Source of the DNA: Bdellovibrio sp. UBA4095
Lineage (GTDB): Bacteria > Bdellovibrionota > Bdellovibrionia > Bdellovibrionales > Bdellovibrionaceae
Direction: 5' to 3'
Length of the DNA stretch: 64,000 nt
NCBI GenBank assembly: GCA_002381805.1
Contig: DFXZ01000004.1
Coordinates: 930,001 to 994,000, forward strand
This document shows, one piece after another, positions 27,335-35,793 of this stretch; within the stretch, counting starts at the first letter, position 1, and every line of letters begins with the position of its first letter. Under the pieces are notes generated by a model. That model ran no database searches. It saw only the letters and a list, made by a program, of their open reading frames with translations, and was not told the origin of the DNA. The position numbers were made by a program, and so were the translations under genes.

Positions 27335-27938
27335 AAATCATACTCCCGGCCACACTAAAAGGTGTGGGTCGATGAAGGGCTCTTTGGATAGTGATAAAGT
27401 CTCTTTGAAACTGAATGCTTAAGCTAAAAAGGGGATTTACAAACTTTGAAACCTTGTGACTTAGAAAAACCAACGCGACCTTATGAAAGCGACAAAGTTT
27501 TTTTAACTTTTGCAGTTGATGATTCTTTAAGAACATTTCTTTCAGCTGACAACCGATGACTTCGAATAGCGAACTGGTGATCAATTCTTGTAAAATCCAA
27601 AAAAGCTGGTCGTTCCCTTGCGGTTCCTTTACCACTAAAAGCTTTTTTAGGTTTATTTTTTGATGGGAGAGATTCGTTGGTAATAGCTGATGACTTGAAT
27701 TGACCCAAGCCACCCAGCGATTATTCTCGTGGGCCTTTTGAGTCAGACGGATCCATAAAGAAGTGGCTCCTGTTCCGGGAGGACCTTGGAAGAGACTAAG
27801 GTCGCCTTTGGGGACCCCACGCCACAAAAGAAAGTTGTCTAAAGTGGCAACTCCTGTAGGAACTCCTTCAGGAGGTTGCAGTTGTTCTGCTGAGAGAAAT
27901 TTTAGATTTGATAGCTCGGGAAGGGTCAGGCAGTTCAT
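27282..27938 (-). CDS. imuA: ImuA, RecA-like mutagenesis accessory protein
   Basis: 218 residues related to RecA and SulA, the first gene of the imuA-imuB-dnaE2 cassette. PTGVATLDNFLLWRGVPKG and LFQGPPGTGATSLWIRL correspond to the RecA-like start and a Walker A with altered lysine/threonine positions (GPPGTGATS, no GK[ST]), so ATP binding is doubtful. GGAG lies about 9 bases before the ATG. A LexA operator overlaps the promoter. The family inhibits RecA functions and supports DnaE2-dependent mutagenesis. Confidence 0.85.
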   Translation of the reverse strand: MNCLTLPELSNLKFLSAEQLQPPEGVPTGVATLDNFLLWRGVPKGDLSLFQGPPGTGATSLWIRLTQKAHENNRWVAWVNSSHQLLPTNLSHQKINLKKLLVVKEPQGNDQLFWILQELITSSLFEVIGCQLKEMFLKNHQLQKLKKLCRFHKVALVFLSHKVSKFVNPLFSLSIQFQRDFITIQRALHRPTPFSVAGSMIYENLVPQFKNASRKLLG

Positions 27939-27953
27939 AATTTCACTCTCCTA

Positions 27954-27988
27954 CTTACACATTAGTTACTATGTAAATAATGTGTAAG
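27954..27988. promoter_or_regulatory. LexA operator (SOS box) nested in a 35-base palindrome
   Basis: TTACTATGTAA at 27966-27976 matches the B. bacteriovorus LexA consensus TTAC-N3-GTAA exactly. It is flanked by perfect 11-base inverted arms, CTTACACATTA at 27954-27964 and TAATGTGTAAG at 27978-27988, each with one TTAC or GTAA half-site. The site lies 16-50 bases before the imuA start. Confidence 0.88.
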
Positions 27989-27992
27989 TCAA
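27963..27992 (-). promoter_or_regulatory. Candidate imuA promoter overlapped by the LexA operator
   Basis: On the minus strand TTGACT (plus 27987-27992) is followed after 18 bases by TAACTA (plus 27963-27968). The exact LexA box occupies the spacer and touches the -10 element, so LexA would block polymerase. The -10 match is weak. Confidence 0.45.
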
Positions 27993-28035
27993 AGTGGAAA
28001 AGATGAGCTGGCCTTTAGTTCAGGCGCCTAGAAAA

Positions 28036-28530
28036 CTAGTGAAGAGCGCCTTCGATGTTTAACAATTGTTCTTTCATTTTAGGGCCATAGTGGTACTTCA
28101 TAACTTTTGTGTTCTTTCCCACCACTCGGTGGCAAGGAATCCAGAAGCAGATAGGATTTTTGGCAACAGCCGAAGCCACTGCGCGGATTGCTGAAGGTTT
28201 ACGCACCTTCTTAGCCAAGTCAGAATAAGTGATCGTTTTGCCGCGAGGAATGTTTAAAAGCTCCAACCAAACCTTCATTTGGAACTCAGTTCCTTGCAGT
28301 TTCATTTTATGCTTCTTTTTCCAGAAATTGCCTTTGTTCCAAGGAGCTGGAGAGAAAGAGCCAACATTAAAACCATAGTTTTGTTTAAAAAGGTTGGCGA
28401 GATCTCCCTCGACCAATTTTTTACCAGCGCTATAGCTGCCCAAAAAGATCATTTCGTCTTTCTCAAAGGCCGCAAGCCAGTCGCCGATTTCAGAAGAAAC
28501 TTTATAAACATTGAACTGCAGATCTGCCAT
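28036..28530 (-). CDS. ogt: Methylated-DNA-protein cysteine methyltransferase
   Basis: 164-residue suicide DNA-repair protein that takes alkyl groups from O6-alkylguanine. The active-site motif is PCHRVVG with acceptor Cys133. The helix-turn-helix DNA-binding part (ITYSDLAKKVRKPSAIRAVASAVAKNP) and the upstream FQMKVWLELLNIPRGKT are intact. The N-terminal domain is short, as in single-domain Ogt-type proteins, and there is no Ada regulatory domain. It lies directly upstream of the SOS operator of imuA on the same strand. Its own ribosome binding site is in a predicted stem. Confidence 0.93.
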   Translation of the reverse strand: MADLQFNVYKVSSEIGDWLAAFEKDEMIFLGSYSAGKKLVEGDLANLFKQNYGFNVGSFSPAPWNKGNFWKKKHKMKLQGTEFQMKVWLELLNIPRGKTITYSDLAKKVRKPSAIRAVASAVAKNPICFWIPCHRVVGKNTKVMKYHYGPKMKEQLLNIEGALH

Positions 28531-28533
28531 GTC

Positions 28534-28564
28534 GAACCCTTTCGTAGTTTGCTTGCGAGGGTTC
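28534..28564 (-). promoter_or_regulatory. Stem that pairs the ogt ribosome binding site
   Basis: In the minus-strand RNA, GAACCCT (plus 28558-28564) pairs with AGGGTTC (plus 28534-28540) around a 17-base loop. The 3' arm carries most of the AAAGGG ribosome binding site and ends 3 bases before the ATG. Confidence 0.4.
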
Positions 28565-28626
28565 TACAGCACTTTTTGCAATTGCACAATAAGATGGCAT
28601 TTTTTTACATCAAATCAGCAAAGTCC

Positions 28627-29052
28627 TCATTTTACGAGTCGCTCTGTGTAGGCTCGAGCAAAGTACCTTATATCGTAGGCCTCGTGGCGTCTCATAATCG
28701 AAGCGATGATTTCTTTCTCGGTCTCGTCCTCGGTATAAACACTCAGAATCATATGCCCTTTCTTGAGCTCCTGATTGGCTTCTTCAAAGAAAGCCCACTC
28801 ACCTGAACCCCAGAATTTTTGCGACTTTCGAGCTAAGTACTCAAAAAAGGTATGTTCTGAACCTTCGACATCAATGGCATGCAATCCCTGTTCGCCTTCG
28901 AAAATATTAAGATCCTCTTCGTCAAAGCCTTGCGAAAGGAGCTCTTCAATTGCTTCAGCCATTTTTTCCCGATTCGGATAGAAGCCCACCGTTTGATTGC
29001 GGGGGTAAGGCATATAATCAGGATGTGGCAGCTTGTTGATATTAATCTCCAT
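28627..29052 (-). CDS. Small cytosolic protein with a YflT-like stress domain
   Basis: 141 residues without signal peptide or membrane segment. VGFYPNREKMAEAIEELLSQGFDEEDLNIF (residues 22-51) has the beta-alpha-beta start of the YflT/general-stress domain, in which a short strand and a helix precede another strand. A second strand, MILSVYTEDETEKEIIASIM, fits the second half of that ferredoxin-like fold. The ATG follows AGGAGG, which is preceded by a 6-base-pair hairpin at 29063-29080. Function unknown. It is separated from ogt by about 100 bases. Confidence 0.6.
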   Translation of the reverse strand: MEININKLPHPDYMPYPRNQTVGFYPNREKMAEAIEELLSQGFDEEDLNIFEGEQGLHAIDVEGSEHTFFEYLARKSQKFWGSGEWAFFEEANQELKKGHMILSVYTEDETEKEIIASIMRRHEAYDIRYFARAYTERLVK

Positions 29053-29143
29053 AGGCTCCTCCTAGACTCTTTTAAGTCTAAACGCCGCTAGGGAGAATGT
29101 CTTATTACCTTATGGCTAACAGTTAAAAAACAGGTGCCGAGTT

Positions 29144-29911
29144 TTAACAAGGTGTCGCGAGTGCTTCCAAGAAGCTTTTCACAACAGGAGCATATTCTTG
29201 TTTAAAATCTCGAAGGCCTGTCAAATGACCGGCCTCTGGCAAAGAAAGCTTGGTCCAGTTAAGGTTGGTGTGTGGTTCGAAAACAGCATCGATGTGATTC
29301 GGAGGAATTAGCTGATCTTTCCAGCCTCGAATAGAGAGGATTCTAAAGCCTTCCGGGAACGTCTCCAGATCTTTGTGAAGATCTTTATGAAAATGCAAAC
29401 TCCAGGCAGCACTTAGAACAGGAGTTAGTACTGATCTGAGTGCTAAAGACTTAATTTTAAATTCATGAGTATACAATTTGAATGCTGAGGGAAGAAACTC
29501 AGCGGTGGGTCCGCTGTCACAAATCATCCCTAAAGTATCAGAGCAGTGTCGACGGGCCATCGCTTCAATTGCAGAGGCTGACGGATTCGAAAAACTGAAG
29601 ATGATTTTCTGCCCAGGAATCTCGTTCAGTAAATGTTCGATTTGATCTGCATAAGCGTGCTTAATGCCGAATTTATTCTTCGCGGAGAAAGGGATTTTAA
29701 CCGACATCAAGTCGCGGTGGGTACCCTGTAGTTGAAAGGCAAACGCATCAAAACCAAGCTCGTTCACCAAGCGGATATGTCTTAGGAGCTGCTTCTTGGA
29801 GCCATCAAAAAAATGAACAAAAAAAATCAGCTCTTCGAATTTTTTATTTCGCGCCAAAAAAAACTCTCCCTCGAAAGGGAAAGTTTTTTTGGCGACTTCA
29901 GAATAATTCAT
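29144..29911 (-). CDS. Alpha/beta-hydrolase-fold protein
   Basis: 255 residues without signal peptide. LIFFVHFFDGSK near 30 fits the strand and oxyanion loop of an alpha/beta hydrolase. FSFSNPSASAIEAM is at the nucleophile-elbow position but lacks a standard GxSxG. WKDQLIPPNHID and LPEAGHLTGL fit the acid and histidine positions. This pattern is closest to the TMEM53/DUF829-type branch; activity is uncertain. It lies 30 bases after the AceE-like gene and is probably co-transcribed. A terminator-like hairpin sits within its codons 7-20. Confidence 0.6.
   Translation of the reverse strand: MNYSEVAKKTFPFEGEFFLARNKKFEELIFFVHFFDGSKKQLLRHIRLVNELGFDAFAFQLQGTHRDLMSVKIPFSAKNKFGIKHAYADQIEHLLNEIPGQKIIFSFSNPSASAIEAMARRHCSDTLGMICDSGPTAEFLPSAFKLYTHEFKIKSLALRSVLTPVLSAAWSLHFHKDLHKDLETFPEGFRILSIRGWKDQLIPPNHIDAVFEPHTNLNWTKLSLPEAGHLTGLRDFKQEYAPVVKSFLEALATPC
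29853..29893 (-). terminator. Intrinsic-terminator-like hairpin inside the 5' end of the hydrolase gene
   Basis: In the minus-strand RNA, TCCCT-TTCG-AGGGA forms the top of the stem, followed after one mismatch by CT/AG, A7/T7 and GCC/GGC pairs. The 3' side contains eight U. Such a structure within codons 7-20 could attenuate transcription coming from the AceE-like gene. Confidence 0.5.
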
Positions 29912-29941
29912 CGAGGCCGCCTTCGGAAAAGACCAGGAAGA

Positions 29942-32755
29942 CTAGTGCTTTTGCGCTGGAGTCTTCGCAGGCCACAAATCTGTCCAATGAGAACTCTGGC
30001 TTGCAGACTCTTGAACATTGTTCAGTGCAGATTCAGAGACAACGACTTTTTCGAGAGCTGTTTCTGCAAGTACTTTACCGCAGGCTTCAAGAATAGACTC
30101 CGCGTCGATACTGTGGAAGCTGTAAATTTCTGAAGGTCGTCCGCACTTAGAGTGCTTACGAACTGCCAGACATTCTTGGCGAACTCCCACAATAGAGCCG
30201 ATGTTATCCAAAAGACCAGCTTCACCATCATGAACACTCACTACGGGAACTCGGCGACCCGCAACAGTTACGAGGTCTTCAGAGCTGACTTCGTCTGCCT
30301 TGCGCAAGTACAACTGGGAATTGATGCCCAAGCCATTCTTCAGATAGTCGTAGTCATTTTCATGAGCCTGAATTCCAACCAGAAGATCAGATGAGGTCAC
30401 TACGATTACGTTGGCGTAAATACCGCGAGCTAATAAAGCTTCAGAAGCTTTGATCGCCTCTGCGACAAGAGCTCCCATAGCAAAGATATTAACAACGTTG
30501 TCACCAGGTTCGTAGCCTGCATAACCACGATAATCGATCAGGTAGTATGCGCCCTCTAGGACTTCTTTGCGGATCGTTTCTAAAATGTTGAGTTCGTCTT
30601 GAGCTGTTAGCTCTTCTTCATTGCTTGCGCCTTCAATAGGGTATTCAGCCCGCGCCAATGGCCCTTGTAAGTCGAGTTTAAAGCGAGCCTGTTTTTTCAG
30701 GAACTGCATCATATCTTTTTGTTCAGCGCCACGAGTGACAAGTCTAAACAAAGTGCCGGTGCGACCAGAATTGTCGTTCAATACATGGCGTTTGATGGTG
30801 TCGACGAAGATCCAATCAAGTTCTTGGCAGAAGTAAGGCTCCCAAGTGATCTGATTAGGGATCTGGATGTCGGACTTCCAACCATGCTGGGCTCCTTCCG
30901 GAGAAAGAGTCACGCCAGACGGAGTACCCACACAAATGAAAGAACTCTTCCAATAAAGATTATAGAAGTACTGATCCAAAGCACGTTTAATGAAGAAGTC
31001 ATAAACGGTCATCAATGGAATGATGGGAATGCCCAAAGTGTCGCGCATTTTTCCGAAAGAACCCACGCAAGTCATCACGTTACCCTCGGCGATTTCGAAT
31101 CGCAGGAAGCGATCAGATTCTTCCTCGCCAGGAACCAAGTCAGGAAGCTTGTGGTCCTTAACGCCCAGATCGGTTTCATGGTCGACAACGACTGGGGCGC
31201 CGAAAATCTTTCCGTCCATTGCGGGATTTAGGTTCGTCGAAGTCCCTACGTCCGGTGCCATGGAAATGAAAAGTTCTCCTGGAAGTTTAAATGGTTTTTC
31301 ATGATCTGTAAGAGCTTTTTGTTTGTCAGAAAGCTTTGACTCATCCAGGGAGGTGTTCGCGATTCGAGTCATCTTTGCCGTCAACTGTCCCAACATCCAT
31401 TGAGTGTGTGGATAGCTGGTCATTTTAGTGTTGATCTCAAGTGACTGACCAATCTCGCCCCATTCGCTAAGCTTTTTCAGGAAGAAATCTTGGTTCTTCG
31501 CTTTCAGAGAATGTTGAGCTTTGATTTCGCCATAAATTTTTTCCGAACGGGACGCTAGGAATTTTCCTTCAGTAGAGTTAGCGGCAAAGCCTTCATAAAG
31601 CTTGTCGCCTTTGATACCTTGCTTAGCCTTAAGCTCAAGGACTTCCTCTTCAGTTGGTAGGGATGAGTGGTTTCCCGGTTGTGCCGCCGAACGCAGCCCC
31701 CAGCCTTTCAGAGTATGGGCGATGATAATTGTAGGCTTTCTCTTTGATTCTTTTGATTTCAACATGGCTTCGGCCATGGCGATCATATCGTGACCACCGA
31801 AATCGCGAATGGCATCAAACAGCTCTTGGTCAGTGATGCTTTCTAAGAACTTTTTGAGTTTAGGATGTTCTTTTGTAATGCCTTTTTTAAGAGCCTTCAT
31901 GTCATGAACCAAAAGCAAAGCTTGCAGCTCGTAGTCCTCTAGATCCTTTTCCAGGAATGTCTTAAAGATCTCGCCATCCTTCTTTTGGAAAAGTGCTTGG
32001 CGCTTTAACCCGTGACGGACATGGATAACTTCCCAGCCATTAGCCGCCATCGTGCGTTCCACGCGGTCTGCATCCGTTCCATTCATAATCTCTTTATTTG
32101 TGATTCGGTGTCCATCAAGGGATTGGCGATTGTAATCCAAAATCCAAGTTAGGGACCCCAACTCTCGTTCCGCAAAATCAGGAACGGCTTCGTACATGGA
32201 TCCTTCACGGAATTCAGAGTCGCCGCAAAGTGCCCAGAAGTGAGCATCAGGAACTTCATAGCCATGCTCACGAGCATAACGGTATGCCAGAGCAAGGTAG
32301 CCAGCAGCAACGGGTGGAATGCCCACTGTGCCTGATGGGAAGAAGTTATGATGATCAGGATCGTATGATGAATGGTACGATTGGAAAACAAACTCACTGC
32401 CGTTGCTGAATTTGCGAAGGCCATTCATTGCCTGGTCAGCTTCTTCTTGTGAAAGCTTAGACAAATCGTTCTTGAGCAAAAGATTCAAAAGATAATTATA
32501 CGAGTGATCAGTTGGAGAGGCATGAGGTTTGTTTGCAATGTGATCGAAACCGCTTTTTACCAACAAGTGAAGGGCACCCATGATGTGCAAAGAGCTGGCG
32601 CAAGCAGCAGGATGTCCCCCGATTTTTGGATCACCTTTTTCTTTGTCAGGACGGTGATTGGCCTGCCAGATCATTTGCGTAGCAAGGTAGTGCGCGCGTC
32701 TTGCGATCGAATCTAAAACCTCAGGTTTAGCGTTTTTTAAAGCGGGGTGATCCAC
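29942..32755 (-). CDS. AceE-like thiamine-diphosphate enzyme (divergent homodimeric pyruvate dehydrogenase E1 / transketolase family)
   Basis: About 937 residues in the three-domain AceE layout. GHPAACASSLHIMGALH near 45 and CGDSEFREGSMYEA followed by WILDYNRQSLDG form the ThDP-binding motif (canonical GDGEMDEPES...N-x-QRLDG), so the acidic pattern differs from classic AceE. The Pyr domain (DLGVKDH, SFGKMRDTLGIPIIP) and the C-terminal domain (NVIVVTSSDLL) are intact. No E2 or E3 genes adjoin, so the physiological reaction is uncertain. The open frame starts at ATG 32779, but AAGGAG is 7 bases before a GTG at 32755, the better start. Confidence 0.75.
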   Translation of the reverse strand: MDHPALKNAKPEVLDSIARRAHYLATQMIWQANHRPDKEKGDPKIGGHPAACASSLHIMGALHLLVKSGFDHIANKPHASPTDHSYNYLLNLLLKNDLSKLSQEEADQAMNGLRKFSNGSEFVFQSYHSSYDPDHHNFFPSGTVGIPPVAAGYLALAYRYAREHGYEVPDAHFWALCGDSEFREGSMYEAVPDFAERELGSLTWILDYNRQSLDGHRITNKEIMNGTDADRVERTMAANGWEVIHVRHGLKRQALFQKKDGEIFKTFLEKDLEDYELQALLLVHDMKALKKGITKEHPKLKKFLESITDQELFDAIRDFGGHDMIAMAEAMLKSKESKRKPTIIIAHTLKGWGLRSAAQPGNHSSLPTEEEVLELKAKQGIKGDKLYEGFAANSTEGKFLASRSEKIYGEIKAQHSLKAKNQDFFLKKLSEWGEIGQSLEINTKMTSYPHTQWMLGQLTAKMTRIANTSLDESKLSDKQKALTDHEKPFKLPGELFISMAPDVGTSTNLNPAMDGKIFGAPVVVDHETDLGVKDHKLPDLVPGEEESDRFLRFEIAEGNVMTCVGSFGKMRDTLGIPIIPLMTVYDFFIKRALDQYFYNLYWKSSFICVGTPSGVTLSPEGAQHGWKSDIQIPNQITWEPYFCQELDWIFVDTIKRHVLNDNSGRTGTLFRLVTRGAEQKDMMQFLKKQARFKLDLQGPLARAEYPIEGASNEEELTAQDELNILETIRKEVLEGAYYLIDYRGYAGYEPGDNVVNIFAMGALVAEAIKASEALLARGIYANVIVVTSSDLLVGIQAHENDYDYLKNGLGINSQLYLRKADEVSSEDLVTVAGRRVPVVSVHDGEAGLLDNIGSIVGVRQECLAVRKHSKCGRPSEIYSFHSIDAESILEACGKVLAETALEKVVVSESALNNVQESASQSSHWTDLWPAKTPAQKH

Positions 32756-32878
32756 GAGTTTTCTCCTTGAGTTTTCCATAGATAAATGAACGGTGTGAAC
32801 CTAGCATTGTGTACCTGAAAGGTCCACGTGTTAGTGCGCAGCGGCAGGAGTTATTGCTCTAGAGGAAGAATGGGAACG

Positions 32879-33817
32879 CTAAGTTTCTAGGACGAAATCC
32901 CAGCGAATTTTGACAGTTCCATCACTCTCTACAATTCCCTTAGGAGGGTTAGGGAATGGTGCGGCGGCTCTAAAGGCCTCTATGGCAGCTTCATCGAGAT
33001 CTCGTACTCCCGAATCGCTGACGACCTGGACGCGCACAAGAGTGCCCTTGTCGTTCAGGACAATCATCAGTTTCGTGATGCGATCTCTTTGTGTGGCTGC
33101 GGGTGACCGGCCTTCTTTGAACATTTTGGAAAGTTTTTCACGCACACGTCCTTCCCAATGTTGAGAAAGCTGTCGGCGGATTCTGTTGTAGTACGAGTAG
33201 TATTTAAACTCTCGAGTGTTCAACATGGTTTTCAGGCCCGTATCCACATCCTTGATGTAGTCGTTGGTTTGGCTGACGTCTTGATTGGTCCCAGTGTCAG
33301 AGTCGCCCTCGCCCTGACCTTGGCCGAGTCCAGTCTTTCGTTCTGCAAGTTTCTGTCGCTCCAGAGCTTCGGTGGGATCAAAGCTCTTAAACAGATCCTT
33401 CGCGATTTTTTCCTCGGTCTTGGATTTCAACGAACTTTTTTCTTTGGCGTCTCCGCGCGGACCGGCCTTTCGGGCAGTGGTCTGTTTATTCTGAAATTGC
33501 CCACGTTCGGCGGCAATGGTCTGCTTTTCCACCTTTTGATCTTTGGGACCAAGGAAGCGAGTCTCGACAGGGGCTTCATTGACAGAATTTTCGCTCTGCT
33601 CAACGATTTGATTTGCAGGCAGCGCAGCTTTTTCGAGAATCTTTTCTACCTGTTCGGCTTGTTGCAATTGTTCAGGACTTAGGAATTCGATATTAACTGT
33701 CTCTTTTGGTAGAGCTGATGGAAACAGCTGATCCCCAAGCAGTAGCACTCCCACCATCACAACGTGGAAAACTGCAGAGAACGCTAAATATTTGCGCAGA
33801 GATGGTGAATTCATCAT
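32879..33817 (-). CDS. TonB-family energy transducer-like protein
   Basis: 312 residues. One N-terminal membrane anchor (about 8-27), then a long charged periplasmic linker with a GQGQGEGDSDTGT stretch near 178, and a C-terminal TonB domain (about 225-312). The domain carries KLMIVLNDKGTLVRVQVVSDSG and LDEAAIEAFRAAAPFPNPP, the TonB-C signature. It may couple inner-membrane proton force to an outer-membrane process. No ExbB/ExbD genes adjoin, so AglR/GltR-like motor or TolA-like roles are also possible. The second of two adjacent ATGs could equally be the start. Confidence 0.8.
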   Translation of the reverse strand: MMNSPSLRKYLAFSAVFHVVMVGVLLLGDQLFPSALPKETVNIEFLSPEQLQQAEQVEKILEKAALPANQIVEQSENSVNEAPVETRFLGPKDQKVEKQTIAAERGQFQNKQTTARKAGPRGDAKEKSSLKSKTEEKIAKDLFKSFDPTEALERQKLAERKTGLGQGQGEGDSDTGTNQDVSQTNDYIKDVDTGLKTMLNTREFKYYSYYNRIRRQLSQHWEGRVREKLSKMFKEGRSPAATQRDRITKLMIVLNDKGTLVRVQVVSDSGVRDLDEAAIEAFRAAAPFPNPPKGIVESDGTVKIRWDFVLET

Positions 33818-33934
33818 AAGACCTCACCCCCTCCTTTCGGTATTATGACACCGCAAATTGAGTCGAAGGTGAGCCGTGGGTTAAGAATGCGACTCAAGTC
33901 TAGGGTCGTGCTTTGACTCAACACGGGACTTCGA

Positions 33935-34675
33935 GTGAAAATAAATCATATGAAATTTGACTCGTGGTATTTGACAGATAAAGGGCTTCGTCGTGACTCA
34001 AATCAAGATGCATGTCTGATCAATAAAGATCTTGGATTGTTCATCGTGGCAGATGGCATGGGCGGTCACTCTGGTGGCGAGGTTGCTTCCAGTATGGCAG
34101 TGGAAACGGTTGAAGAAATTATGCTTCATCCGGATGCGCGTTCGAAATCTCCACGTGAGTTGATTTTGCAATCTTATGAGGAAGCTTCACGTCGAATCTA
34201 TGATACCGCAGCAAACGAGCGCCCGGAATTGGCTGGCATGGGTACGACGATGGTGATGGCTTATGTTTCTGGCAAACATTTGTATGTTGGAAATGTCGGA
34301 GATTCCCGCTGTTACCTTTTTAAAAAGCCCTATCTGTGGCAGATCACGGATGATCACTCTTTGATAAACGAGCAATTAAGAGCGGGAGTGATGACAGAGG
34401 ATCAAGTTCGCCAAATGGTGGGACGAAACGTTATCACTCGCAGCGTAGGGTATGAGCGTGAAGTTTATCCTGATATTATCGAGCGAGAGATTTTCCCTGG
34501 AGAAATTTTCTTGATGTGTTCCGATGGTCTCTCGAGTTTAGTTGATGATCAAAAAATTTCAGATATTTTAAATCAAAATACACCTGACAAAGCAGTCAAA
34601 GCCTGTGTAGAACAAGCCCTGGCCAATGGTGGAGATGACAACGTCACCGTAATGCTTTTGCACTTTTACGAGTGA
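33935..34675 (+). CDS. PP2C-family serine/threonine protein phosphatase
   Basis: 246 residues, cytosolic. The metal-binding aspartates are in RRDSNQDA and VADGMGGHSGG, with the third in MCSDGLSSL and the last in GGDDNVTV, as in bacterial Stp/PrpC. It should dephosphorylate Ser/Thr-phosphorylated proteins. No kinase gene is next to it. The start is either GTG 33935 (GGGA upstream) or ATG 33950; MKFDSWYLTDKG is the usual N-terminus. The M23 peptidase gene follows after 17 bases, so the two may be one operon. Confidence 0.9.
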   Translation: MKINHMKFDSWYLTDKGLRRDSNQDACLINKDLGLFIVADGMGGHSGGEVASSMAVETVEEIMLHPDARSKSPRELILQSYEEASRRIYDTAANERPELAGMGTTMVMAYVSGKHLYVGNVGDSRCYLFKKPYLWQITDDHSLINEQLRAGVMTEDQVRQMVGRNVITRSVGYEREVYPDIIEREIFPGEIFLMCSDGLSSLVDDQKISDILNQNTPDKAVKACVEQALANGGDDNVTVMLLHFYE

Positions 34676-34692
34676 TTCTGAGGAGCTAGGGT

Positions 34693-35697
34693 TTGGATAA
34701 GAAAAAAGTCACCTTGTTTGTTGTAAGTAACCAAACTGGGAAGACCCGAAAGATTGTGATTTCAGCAGCCTGGTTAAAGGCAGTTTCTTTTATTTCTGCG
34801 ATCGTGATCATTATTTTTACCGCGGGCTTGGTGGATTATTTCGGACTGCTCCTGCAAGCTATGGAAAATAAGCGACTGAAAGTTGAAAATGCCCAACTGA
34901 TCAAACAATTCCAGGTCGTTGAGAGTAAAGTGAGCGCTTTGGAAAATTCTTTGGAGCGAGTGAAAACTTTCACTACAAAACTTCAGTTGATTACCAATGT
35001 CGATGCAGAGGATCGCATCACTAAGCTCACCATGGGAGCAAAGCCCGCGGCGGGACAACAAATTGAAGAGTACGAGCCAATGGAGGAGCGGGATGCGCCT
35101 CAGGTTATGGCAGAGCAAGATGCCATCTTCACTCCGCAGAAGCCTCTTAACGATCAGGCTGGGGAATTGGCGGCAGAGGTGGCAGATAAAGATTATGCCT
35201 CCCTTGTTGTCAGAATTGATAAAGCCGTAAAAGAAACGCAGCTTAAAGAGCAAAGTGTGATCGATCTCTGGGAGAGCTTGTCTGAACGTCAGAGTTTGCT
35301 TAATTCCACACCGAACATGAAGCCAGCAAAGGGTTGGATCACTTCGCGTTTTGGTTATCGGATTTCCCCGTTCACAGGTAAGCCAGCATTGCATGCAGGT
35401 CTGGATATTGCCGCAGCTCCGGGGTCTCCAGTCTATGCTCCTGCAGATGGCGTAGTCGTTTTCGCAAGCTATGATGAGTCCTATGGAAAGTTGATCACTC
35501 TGGATTACGGTTACGGAGTTACGACCCGTTTTGGTCACCTTTCGCAGATCTACGTGCAGGTCGGTCAACGTGTAAGCAAATGGGATGTGGTGGGAGCAGT
35601 TGGAAATACAGGGCGCTCAACTGGACCTCATCTGCACTATGAAGTTCGAATCAACGGCACCGCTGTCGATCCGATCAATTACATTCTTGATGAATAG
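34693..35697 (+). CDS. Membrane-anchored M23 family metallopeptidase
   Basis: 334 residues. An N-terminal cytoplasmic stub and one membrane segment (about 26-50) are followed by a coiled coil (about 56-100) and a C-terminal LytM domain (about 215-332). The zinc ligands are intact: H234 and D238 in HAGLDIAA, H315 in HLHYE, with H282 and H313 as the catalytic histidines. It is expected to cleave peptidoglycan cross-links in the periplasm. The TTG start has GAGGAG upstream. The arrangement resembles proteins of the MepM/DipM group. The prey or self wall as substrate cannot be told apart. Confidence 0.9.
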   Translation: MDKKKVTLFVVSNQTGKTRKIVISAAWLKAVSFISAIVIIIFTAGLVDYFGLLLQAMENKRLKVENAQLIKQFQVVESKVSALENSLERVKTFTTKLQLITNVDAEDRITKLTMGAKPAAGQQIEEYEPMEERDAPQVMAEQDAIFTPQKPLNDQAGELAAEVADKDYASLVVRIDKAVKETQLKEQSVIDLWESLSERQSLLNSTPNMKPAKGWITSRFGYRISPFTGKPALHAGLDIAAAPGSPVYAPADGVVVFASYDESYGKLITLDYGYGVTTRFGHLSQIYVQVGQRVSKWDVVGAVGNTGRSTGPHLHYEVRINGTAVDPINYILDE

Positions 35698-35793
35698 ATC
35701 GTTGCCGAGTCGCAATTCACTTCCATTCGAGTTAAATTCATTAGACATCAAGGACCTTTTCTCATACGAATGGAAAGACCTTTGGGAGGCGAT

